DNA of 64,000 bases, from contig OX359189.1 in NCBI GenBank assembly GCA_947172415.1, positions 7,826,501 to 7,890,500 on the forward strand. Reading direction: 5' to 3'. Origin of the DNA: Chondrosia reniformis (Eukaryota > Porifera > Demospongiae > Chondrillida > Chondrillidae). The position numbers and the translations under genes were made by a program. Under the pieces are notes generated by a model. That model ran no database searches, was not told the DNA's origin, and saw nothing but the letters and a program-made list of their open reading frames with translations. This document shows, in pieces, positions 1 to 10,400 of this stretch; position 1 is the first letter of the stretch; every line of letters starts with the position of its first letter.

Positions 1-178
1 ATTCTTGATACAGCTTATCCACCCTTGCAACCTTATTATTCCAGTGCTAAAAATTTCACAAGGACACTTGTCCAAATGAGATCAATTTTGGTTGCATGGT
101 TATTCATTTTAATGAGCAACCATCAGTCACTGAAATTATATTGTCCTAAACCTGCTATAGACATGAGCATTTAAGTCA
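1..178. repeat. Left copy of a ~175-bp direct repeat (partner 2663-2838)
   Basis: This stretch is nearly identical to 2663-2838, with only a handful of substitutions by eye. The right copy lies in the intron just upstream (minus sense) of the second CTHRC1-domain exon. The left copy lies about 400 bp past the stop of the fourth. The pair marks a duplication about 2.66 kb long that carried whole CTHRC1-domain exons, and it suggests more such exons to the left of the window. No coding potential is seen. Confidence 0.85.
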
Positions 179-583
179 CTTAACTACTACTTGACACAAT
201 CTGAACCATATCACATTTGAGCCATGATACAGTTTGATGCTCGTGATCCAAATCTTCTGGGAAGGATGAAAGCGACTTTGTGTTTTGACGAAATTGTAAA
301 TAAAAATATTGAATTTTAGTACCAAAGAATCTTTGCTGAAATTGGTCAACAATCAACTGTTATTTTAAGCACTGCTATTTTTATTCTATTGTTCCACATT
401 AACAGGGCTGTATGCAGAACTTGGGACCAAAGGGGGCAAAATGAAAATTTTCAAAATGTATTAATTTGTACGTACATTTCAAATTATTATAACATCAGAT
501 ACCAGAAAAGAGATGAGCAAATGCATACAATCATGGTTTCAAAACTATAGAAAAAGATTTGCATTATTGGTGTACAACAACAG

Positions 584-1089
584 TTATATAATAGCTTCAT
601 CACAGTCGTCAGCCGGTGGAGGGATCTCTTCAATAATAAACGTTGACTTTGAGTTGTAACCAGTGATAACATCAAAAGTAGAATTGGTTCCGGGACAGAC
701 GTCAACAATCAGGTCAACTTTGAGGTCACCCGGACCCCACTGTGATCCTTCAGAGGGACCATAGCAGATACCGCTGATGGCAGCCGGGCGTCTGATATCA
801 AATATATCCAATAGTCTGCTACCTCTCAGGTCTTGCATAATAGCTCCGTCTATTGGCTCTGGAGTCTGACATTCTTCTCCATTGATTGTCAAGTACCACC
901 TCATGCAGCAATCCTCACACTGCTCCAGGGCGATGTTACCGTACCAAGAAGCCTTGATGACAGTCTCTGGCTTCTTCTTATTTAGTGTGCAGCTCATTAG
1001 TGGATTTCCGGTTTGATTTTGAAGATTATCTGGAATATTCATCTGACACTGTTTAACATTAGGCCAAAAGTTTCTTGCAGCAGCATTAA
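584..1089 (-). CDS. Terminal exon: CTHRC1 domain 4
   Basis: A single exon encodes a whole CTHRC1 domain and then a TAA stop. It enters in phase 1 after an ATGACAG acceptor. Visible marks are CEDCCMRWYLTINGEEC and FIIEEIPPP near the end. Unlike the exons for domains 1-3 it shows no good donor after the IIEE motif, so it is the natural last exon of the gene. Confidence 0.85.
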
Positions 1090-4000
1090 CTGTCATAGGA
1101 ATAATGAAAGGTCGGTTATTGTATGAAAAAATGGAGGACTAAAAAATTAAGTAGACTGTCTGCATTTTAAATGGTTCATCCATTACAAAACTGCATGCAT
1201 CCATCAAAAAGGTAAGTGTTCAACATGGTTAAAAGAACTACGTATTATATAGTTCTAATGTACAAATGATGTTATATAGGCATGTTTATTATGGGTGTTA
1301 AATAGCTAGTACAGCCCACTCACAAGTAGTAGGGATTTCCTCAATGGTCATGTGAGAAGTGGTGGCAAATCCAGTGTAAGCGTTGTAGGAGTCAATAAAT
1401 CCATCACACAATCCAACCTCAACATGCAGTTGATGTACACCATCAGCAATAGCACCAGAGCTAGTCTCCGAACATATGCCTGCAATGACTGAGGCCCGAT
1501 GAATGTTGATGTTAGATCCATTTTTAGTGTATATGACACCCTCGATGGGACCGGGGGAGGTACACTCCTCTCCATCAATAGTGATGAACCACCTCATGCA
1601 ACAGTCTGAACATTCTGTGATCCTCATGTTGCTGTTAAACGTGATCTTCAGATTAGTGGCAGCGCTTCTCTTTCTAATTTCACAGCCTGTGTCATTAATA
1701 CGACCCAGATCAGTGCCGTCATTGATGGCATCAAAAGCACAGTGGCTGTAATGAGGGTAGAAGACGTTAGGATCCGGATTGGTTGGAGTAAGGCCACCTG
1801 AGAATGTAACAATGAGAAAACAGCAATAACACAGAGCCCATAGCTATATAAAAGGAGTATTATTAGCACATACAATTAGAATAGAAATATCAAATTACTG
1901 ACTATATTTCCATTAGACTGAGCTGTATATTAAAGATGTTATAAAAGGTTATTAATAAGCACCTTCAGATATAGATCATTTAAGGTACCATATTGATGTT
2001 CCATCCACGAATCCACTTAGCTAAGTGGCACAAAATGGCACTTCTATTATTGGTTTTGTAGTATACATACTGTATAACTACGTACCTATATATATACATA
2101 GACAAACATACGTATGTCTCCGCTTAATTAACTTGCCAATAGGTATTTCCTCAACTATGAATCGTGAACTCTGATTAAAACCCGAGGCTCCATCAGCGAT
2201 TGGTGAACCATCGCAGTTCCCAACCTCCAGTTTCAACAATACATTTCCTTTGCCAATTGGACCACCACCGGCTTCAAAACAAACACCACTTAACGTAGTG
2301 GGGAAGAAGAGATTGAAGGATCTGGCGGCAGAGATGGTAGTCCTGACGTCTTCGTGAGCCGTGCATCTGGTCCCGTCAATAGTGATGTACCACTGGGTAC
2401 AGCAAGTGCTGCACCTCTGTTTCCTGAAGTTACCTTCCCAAGTGAACCTCAAAGCAGTATCGTCAGCTTTCTTGACAAAAGAGATATTTGCGATGTGACC
2501 CAAGTTCCTTTCCCTGTTTCTGCTCAGGTTTGGATAGGCAAACTGGCAGTAGTAAGGATTGTATACCTGTGGTGCTATGGGTGGCTTGGTAACAGGGGTT
2601 GTGTCAATGTAGGCTACAGAGAAGGAAAAAAAGTGAAAAATGTTGTCATCTGTACAAGTGAATTTTTGATACAGCTTATCCACCCTTGCAACCTTATTAT
2701 TCCAGTGCTAAAAATTTTACAAGGACACTTGTCCAAATGAGATCAATTTTGGTTGCATGGATATTCATTTTAATGAGCAACCATCAATCACTGAAATTAC
2801 ATTGTCCTAAACCTGCTATAGACATGAGCATTTAAGTCAGGCTCTATGCAGCTCTGATTAAGTTTTATCCTTGCTACCACACTCTTTATGAATGTAAATT
2901 TGTCAACTCACAAGGAACCACTTCTTCAATGATTATTCTCGATATAGTATTCCAGCCAGTGTAGGCATCATATACAAAGCCATCAAATCCAGGGCAGTCC
3001 TGTAGCATCAGCTGTACCCTGTTTAACCCAGCCGTCAGCTCCCTCTCACCAGCCTGGCGGCATATACCTGGACAAAACAAGCATATGACGTAAGCACAGG
3101 ATACAGGTATGTATGTACAGCTTATACCTGGATATACAGTACCATGGATAAAGGTACGTATGTAGAACTTATACCTGGACATAATAAACATACGTATGTA
3201 CAGGATACAGGTATGTAGAGCTTATAGTACCTGCACATACGACATATACAGGTATGTAGGTAGAGCTTATACCTGGATATACAGTACCATGGATAATGGT
3301 AGTTAGAACTTATACCTGGATATACAGTACCATGGATAATGGTAGTTAGAACTTATACCTGGATATATATTTATATAATAACTATGATATGCACCTACGT
3401 ATATAGTATAAATGGTCCTACTAATTTCATAAATTGAACGTTTCAACATGAAGGTCTTCATCAGCATTGCTGGGGATCAATAAAGCTAGGGCACTTAAAG
3501 TAAATATGCCATCCCAAGCCTAGCATTAATACATAAATATATTCACATATATTAGATATACGTATGTACGTACGTAGGTAGTATTGTTTGTACACAATTT
3601 AATTTAATTCTTGTCAATGTGTTCGGTGTTAATCAGTGAAGTAGAACATTTCAATTTTTATTTGTATAAATAAGACTTCTTTTAGATGTGTCACCTCTCA
3701 ACCTTTTAGCATTTTCTATGTACGTAGTGGTTTGAAGGTGAGAAGATGATACTTCCAAAAGATAAGTCTTATGCAGTTAGAAGAAATCCTTGCTAGCTAA
3801 AGGTTTATTCCCCCCAAAACATGGGACACAGCATTTATTCTGGGACAGTTGGCAACTATGCCACATAATCTTACCCGTAATGGAGTAGCTACACATTTTG
3901 AGTAGGTAATACATATAAATACATATATACGTACGTATATAAAGAGTTAGGGTTATTTTGCTTATCAAATACATATACGTATACTTGCTATATCAGTTAC

Positions 4001-7000
4001 TGAAAAATAAGACTTCTATTCACCTGTGAAGTGTCCATGTCTTAGTATGTGGTAATTGGAAGATTGATAGAGCACGTTATCAATGGGGGCAGGGTCGGTG
4101 CATTCCATTCCATTAATGAAGAACAGCCAGCGCATGCAGCAGATAGAACACCTCGTAATTCGCATGTTACCGTCCCATGTGATCCTTAGGAGTGTATCAT
4201 TCCTCACCTTTGAAATATTACAGCCCTGCACACAAGGATATCAACAACTAATGGTAATAAGTATAAATCACATATTACATACAAAAGTGAAATACGTAAA
4301 TATATGAATATGCAAAGTATAGTTTACAAAATATCATGTATAGTAATCTATTAATTACTACTTTTCCTTGGTATAGTATATTAATGGCTATCATAGTGAA
4401 TATATTATATGTATTATATACTGTAGCAATAATGCTTACTATAAAGGTATTATTGACAAGTAATTAAGGCATTACAACAATACTATGTATTAAATATACA
4501 TCAAATATTTCAGTTTCAAATTCTATCACTATATCCTACGTATATATACAGTATATTTGTCAGTTTGATAAGGAACCTTTTAGTGTATAGGCTACACAGA
4601 TACAGGTATCTCAACCAAGCAGAGAGGTCTATACTACACAGATATAGGTATCTCAACCAAGCAGAGAGGTCTATACTACACAGATACAGGTATCTCAACC
4701 AAGCAGGGAGGTCTATACTACACAGATATAGGTATCTCAACCAAGCAGGGAAGTCTATACTACACAAATATAGGTATCTCAACCAAGCAGGGAGGTCTAT
4801 ACTACACAGATACAGGTATCTCAACCAAGCAGGGAGGTCTACACTACACAGGTACAGGTATCTCTGGCTTACACTACACATGCCATATAGGTGCAGAAGG
4901 TATGCTGTATATATAGACTGGGTGGCCAAAATACTATAAAATTCAATTACTATTCTATCATGAGAAGGCCATTTTACAGGTTTCCAAGCCATACAAAGGC
5001 TACACCTTTTTAAAAATCTGTTTACACCAGTTTGGGTATTTCCTAATAGGTATTCAGAATCTTACTAGTTCACCTAAGGCTGACACATTATCATGTACAT
5101 TACTGTAATTGCTCTAGCCTATTATAAGTGTATTCAATTTGTTTTACACATACATAATTGAACAAGTTTGCAGAATCAATTCTGATATTAATAAACTACA
5201 TAATATGTAAAATGCATGCTATAAAAACAAGATTTTTACAATAGCTGTTTCAGAAAATTTAAAACGTTTTAAAAATTGGCAATTATAAAATTGTTGTTCA
5301 TTTATTCAGATATTCACCGTATAAGGTTTAGTGTTTACACTCACAGCTAAAAATCCATAATCTTTCTGGCTGTTCAGGTTGTCAAAGACACACTGGTTCC
5401 AAGACAATTTAGGGTCATCGCAAGTGCCGCCATCTCCAGTACAAACCCCCTGGGCCCCTCTATCCCCCTTCAGTCCCGGGTCTCCTTGGCCACCGGTCAG
5501 ACCCATGCTACCCTTTGCTCCATTGTCTCCCTTGCTTCCCCTAGCTCCCTTTGAACCTGCTCTACCAGCAGGTCCTACCAAACCGGGAGAACCGGGAGAA
5601 CCTTGTGGGCCGGGTGGTCCAGTACTACCATCTGCACCCTTTGCGCCTTTATTTCCACCTTGACCTGCGGCACCTCTTCCACCTACATGCATACGCAGAC
5701 AAAAAGGTGTCATTATCAGTCCAGCAGGGTATCTCAATTACATGCAGCCACTACAATGTAGAGCAAGTATCAGTTTACGGGTTTCACTGCTCGGATAAAC
5801 ACAATTGTTTCTCATTCAAAATAAATGTATAAAGAAAACAAATTGTGCAGAAACCAGTTAAAATTATATAGCTAAGGGCATATCAACTATATCTGTCAAC
5901 ATTCCACCCACACAACAAAATGAGAAACAAATTTCAACACAATTATACCATTAGTGGATATATATATATAGCAAGACATACAGTCACAAATTAATATCAA
6001 TATCTGACATTATTGTATGATACTATATTTAAACACACAAGCCTAAGACACATCACAGATGTGGATCACTATCAGAACGCTTCCGTGAAGTAATGAGTGG
6101 ATGTCTGGAAGGTTTGAGTTGCTCCTGTAAGTATATACTGAAGTAGCCAGTCAGCGTTACATACAATAGAAATTTCATAATTTCAATCAAATCACCAAAT
6201 AAGTACCGTATTATCTCTAATATACGTAAGCCCGGGGGCTTGTATTTTTTCAAATCCCTCTGAACTCAGGCTTTTATTGGAGACTGGGCTTATATTAGAG
6301 ATAATACGGTATATAGTACTGGATATAATATATACATATACGGTATACTATATTCAGTTTGGTTATAACTATTTGTGATAATCTGTTGAAGAAGATAGTC
6401 TTGTATGATTAAATTATCTGTCAGGCTCTAAGTGTGTCAAAGAATGCTTGCATATAATTAAGTGACAAATCCGGCATGACCTACCAGTTTCACCTTTCTG
6501 TCCTTGTTGACCCTGCAAGAGGAGAGGAGAAATGGAAATTGAACAAATAAAGCTACTGTACACAGAGGAAAGCTAATAATAACACATCTCAATTCCCTAT
6601 AGGCCTTTACTCGTAAGGAGATATAAGTATATGTAAGAAAATGTTGTGTTAGATTATTCAACTGATTCCATAAAGCCATACATGTCATGTTGTATCCATG
6701 CAGAATAGCAATTTCTGGTCAAAAAATATAGTCATAACAGACTACAGTATACAAAAGCATGTACAAATGATTACATGCAGTACACTAATAGAACTAGATA
6801 TGCTATGTCTTCGATGTAAACTGAATTTTATGTAAGCAGTCAATACCATGCAACCAATAGAATGGTAAACTTAGTACATTCGTTAGTTGTACACGCGTGC
6901 AGATCAATCTGTCGTATTATAACTGAAGCTAGCTCGACTGACTAGGTACCCTACCAGGACCTCTCAAACAAACCAAGAAGTGGAGGTACACACTTACCGG

Positions 7001-7301
7001 TTCGCCTTTCAATCCCGTCATGGTGGTGGGTCTGCCATTTTCGTCTACCGCTCGTACGTTCCCACCAGCTGAAGTCTCAAACACGATATCGCCAAGGGAC
7101 TTGATTCTTATACCATTACCATCCGTTAAGATTGCAGGCCTGACGGTGGAAGTGTGCGTACAATAAAACAGCTCGTTAATGAGTATCTATCGTTCCCGTA
7201 GCAGTGATACATGGATTAACTTACCCGTCAACTTCCTGCGATAGCGAATATTGTAATACTGTCAAGGTGACAATGAATGCCACACTAAACTTTACAAACA
7301 T
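584..7301 (-). CDS. CTHRC1-like secreted protein: signal peptide, collagen helix, four CTHRC1 domains
   Basis: Nine exons read on the minus strand: 7301-7225, 7139-6998, 6512-6485, 5682-5345, 4225-4024, 3067-2912, 2613-2137, 1797-1324, 1089-584. All junctions keep frame and total 2,400 nt, 799 residues. Residues 1-22 form a signal peptide (MFVKFSVAFIVTLTV...). Residues ~67-165 are Gly-X-Y collagen repeats. Four CTHRC1 C-terminal domains follow (~174-314, 315-473, 474-631, 632-799), recognised by cysteine blocks such as CSICCMRW and by the ending IIIEE. Human CTHRC1 has one such domain after a short collagen stretch. Domain 1 is split over three exons, while domains 2-4 are one exon each with phase-1 boundaries. 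The exon at 2613-2137 would need a GC donor (GCAAGT). Read-through would stop each of domains 1-3 soon after its donor, so alternative ends are possible. A tttatt (AATAAA on the minus strand) lies about 200 bp past the stop. Domain identity is secure; the nine-exon joining is inference. Confidence 0.88.
1324..1797 (-). CDS. Internal exon: CTHRC1 domain 3
   Basis: The exon is 474 nt, phase 1 at both ends, so it can be added or skipped without changing frame. The acceptor is pyrimidine-rich (TTCTCATTGTTACATTCTCAG) and the donor is GTGAGT. It encodes HYSHCAFDAINDGTDLG followed by CSDCCMRWFITIDGEEC and a terminal IEEIPTT. If the donor is not used, translation runs eight more residues to TAA at 1298. 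Confidence 0.82.
2137..2613 (-). CDS. Internal exon: CTHRC1 domain 2
   Basis: The exon is 477 nt, phase 1 to phase 1, after a very strong acceptor (TTTTTTTCCTTCTCTGTAG). It begins with a Thr/Pro-rich linker and then a CTHRC1 domain with CSTCCTQWYITIDGTRC and FIVEEIP. Downstream there is no GT donor at the position used by its sister exons, but GCAAGT sits exactly there, which would be a GC-AG intron. Unspliced, it would end about 20 residues later. Confidence 0.8.
3110..3365. repeat. Minisatellite of ~43-bp units near a splice acceptor
   Basis: Imperfect tandem copies contain tatacctggatatacagtac and ccatggata blocks. On the minus strand each copy holds CCAGGTATA, resembling the real 3' splice site of CTHRC1 exon 6 (TTTTGTCCAG then GTATATG at 3067). 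Confidence 0.75.
3366..4015. other. Intron of CTHRC1-like gene; hammerhead-like repeat fragment at 3445-3475
   Basis: No exon is seen here. A decayed copy of the dispersed family lies around 3437-3480 in minus orientation, with CTGATGA, a short stem and GAAACG. Several TACGTA-type microsatellite stretches are present. Confidence 0.5.
4593..4870. repeat. Minisatellite, 42-bp unit, ~6.5 copies
   Basis: The unit contains ggtatctcaaccaagcag and ggaggtctatact. Because 42 is a multiple of three, both strands stay open over most of it. These open frames are products of the repeat, not genes. It lies in the intron between CTHRC1 exons 4 and 5. Confidence 0.9.
6204..6311. mobile_element. MITE-like foldback element, 108 bp
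   Basis: Perfect 21-bp inverted ends at 6204-6224 and 6291-6311 begin TACCGTATTATCTC. The inner sequence also has opposed aagcccg and gggctt. The size and lack of coding content fit a non-autonomous DNA transposon. It lies in the CTHRC1 intron between exons 3 and 4. Confidence 0.8.
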
Positions 7302-7462
7302 ACTTGCTTTGCAAATATTATATAAAAGACTTTTAAGGAACTTTTCGAAAGCTAACGCGCAACGTGCAGACCCTCAAACTCGTTCTGCACAAGCGAATAA
7401 CTGACTTATAACCCAGTTGTTACAATTTCTACTGTTCTATTTATTTAGCTCGAACCACAACT
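7302..7462. promoter_or_regulatory. Bidirectional promoter region, CTHRC1-like and LEO1
   Basis: Only about 160 bp separate the start codons of the two divergent genes. 5' UTRs and core promoters of both must lie here or overlap the neighbouring coding exons. No clear TATA box can be assigned by eye. Confidence 0.6.
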
Positions 7463-10400
7463 ATGAATATCATTAAATCTCCCCCGATTAAAATGGCGAC
7501 AAAGGCTGCTCTCTTTGGAGATTCTAGCAGCGAGGAGAGTGAAGAAGAGGTTGATAGTCCCCAAGATGAAGATCAAAGAGAAGAACAAGTGCCTAATGAA
7601 GACAAGGAACAAGAAAGCGGGTTGGTATAGTGTTAGCAAAACCAATTACTTTGGCTCAAAATAAGTTAAAAATATCATTTGTAATAGCAAATTTGGTATT
7701 TATCTAATGTCAGAATTTCACTGCTTTTATCAGATTTAGACTAAGCTTTATTCCTCTCCTTGTATATGTAGTCAAGAGGTTAATCATGAATCTGATTATG
7801 AAGGGTTCTCCCCGCATCCTGAACACTCCCCCATTAACCAAGGCCAGCTTTTTGCTCCTCTTGTCAGAGGGTTACCGGGAGGGGAAAGCTTTGCCCCTCT
7901 CAATAACCGTGATGTTCTGGGGGCCATTGGAGGAGGGAGCAGTGACGAGGAAGAAATGGGCAAGAGGAAGAAAATGGATGCAAAGGACCTCTTTGGAGAA
8001 GGCAGTAGCTCGGAAGACAGTGATAAAGGAGAAGAGAGTGAGACTAGTACTCAAACTTGATTAGTTCAATATCAGTTAATAGGATTTATATTGTTATGAT
8101 ACACATATAGAGACTTAATTGGAGGTATCCTAGCAATGGGAATACATGTAAATGTAAATTGATTAATATCCAGATTGTTTAGTCCAATAGTCTTCTCAAG
8201 GTATACAAATAGAAGAAGAACCAGTTTTTAGTAAATTATTTTTCAAATAATTTCCAGTGGGTGCAAGGCCACTCGCATACTCCCTGCATGAGTCTCTATA
8301 GAATTGTCTACATTATGTGTATTGAGTTGCCCTATAGATAGATAATCAATATATGTTGACTGCTCTACAGATAGTCAACCACAACCATTTCTGAGTACGC
8401 ACATTCACATAAAATCATAGACCTTTAGTAGGCGGATATAGATATGTTGGCTTGTTAGTATGGTAGCTATTGGATGGTGTACCAAAAGCTGATAGCTCTT
8501 CTATGTGTGTCTGAATGGCATGTTGGTGTACCAGCACGCTTGTCTATTTGCTGCAGAACCTCCTTCCCATCAGATAGCCCACGATCTGTTCGGTGAGGAT
8601 GACGACATGTCTTCGTAAGTTGAGCTCTTGTGTCAACATAACCCACAGATAGTGATTTGTACACTAAACGGGTATACATACATGCTAATAACAAGAAAAC
8701 TTTTGGGGTCGAAAAGTCTGACAATCAAGAGAGACCACAAAACTGCATCTTTAGATGCTCTAAAGTCAAAATATGATCCTTTCAAAAGATAAATATGACA
8801 CAGTTAGAAGAAATCCTTATTCTATTAAGGTCGTCAAAATTTCATTTTATAAGCTTATGAATAGTAAATAATCATTGGAGTGTAAACCAGTTAAATGACT
8901 TCAGTCAAATCTTGGTTGGGAGACTGAATTTACCAATTTAATAGAACCCCAGGGTCCCAGCCAAGATTAGCTCCTGCAGTCACTTGGATGGTTTGGTCCA
9001 GTACATTTCATTGATTCCTTACAGCTCAGTGAAATCTATTCCCTTCACATATTCACATAATGAATGTGTTTCTTCTTCATGAGTGGCTCAGGGGAGAAAG
9101 AAAGTATCCACATCCAAAGCTCTATAGTCTTGCCCATTGTTATTAGTGTAGGAAAGTAGTTCATTCTATTAGTATGGTTCCTCAGCCTTGAATGTGCAAT
9201 AACCAGTCTATTATGTGTTCTTGTAGAGAGGAGGAGGAGAAGAGAGGAGCAACAGGAGGTAGCTTCTATGGGCTCGAGGAAGATGAGGACATGGAAGGAT
9301 TTATTGATAAAGTAAGCTTGCTTTGAATTATTCACGTTCACACAAAACACTTTGAAGTGAACTTTTTTATTTGGCGGTTTTTGAGCATAGGTAGTGCGTA
9401 TACGTACCTGCGTATGTATGTCTTCACAACTGTAAGGTCTGTGTACCCACATTTCTGTCACTTTGTACATCTCTAATGTAGAGGTGATGGTATGTAGCAG
9501 GTTGCATGTGTTTAATACAGCGCCTACTTACATGAATTACTAAGTACATTTTACCGTATCTTTTAGATGGTACATCTTTCGATTCTTTGAGCGTCTAAAA
9601 ACACAGTTTGGCTTGATAAATCTTTTGATCGTACGTTTCGACCCTGGGGGTCTTCATCAGCGACTGGATTTTCATTGGTCCTTTTATAGACACCATTTCC
9701 TGCCTTTTTCTATTACATTTCACCAGTTATTCTCTGATTTGGCATATTTGATGGGCTGAACATGTTGACATCAGAGTTACTGATATTCTCTTAATTCTAA
9801 TAGTCTATTAGTCTACAAGTAATGTATGGATGACCTTATGTTGTGTACCATTGTGTGTTTCTCTAGAGGTACATAGTACAGTAGCTGAAAGAAGCTCCTT
9901 AAAAGAAAGGTCATTCCTAAATATATCTGTGCTCATCAAATGTTTACAAAATCTACCATTCCATGAGGTAGTCTTAATGCAATCTCTTATTCCATTAGCC
10001 ACTTTAGTAAATATTTTATACCATTAACACCAATAAAGTAGAATAATCATACGATCTTTTCCATATTAATATTAATTGATAGCACTTGTATCATGTAATG
10101 TACCTGTAAATAGTATACATTACTGTTGCAGTATAACTGTATAATGAAAGTATTACATACTGTATATAGGACAGTAATTGATGTAGTGTCTGTGTTAACC
10201 AATCAAAGTGCGCTTGAGCTATGTATGTCGCAATACTCACCTGAAACCTTAGAGCTATCTGTACTGTATATTAATAACTAAATCAATTTTAGTCAAGTTC
10301 ATTTTCAATTATTTCAGCAATTCCAATTAGTTTACCTGTTTGAGCTTTCACTTATTCACTTGTCTTATTCATACTGGGTGACCCCATTAGCTGAGAAAGG

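Noticed and set aside
1648-1875. Minus-strand frame with a signal-peptide-like start upstream of CTHRC1 domain 3
   Set aside because: The hydrophobic start at 1875 is out of frame with the domain exon, so it cannot give an independent secreted protein without splicing.
4516-4992. Open frames on both strands with 14-residue repeats
   Set aside because: They come from a 42-bp minisatellite; openness on both strands follows from the period being a multiple of three.
5379-5832. Pro-rich plus-strand frames opposite the collagen exon
   Set aside because: They are antisense shadows of Gly-X-Y codons; the minus strand has signal peptide, collagen and CTHRC1 continuity.
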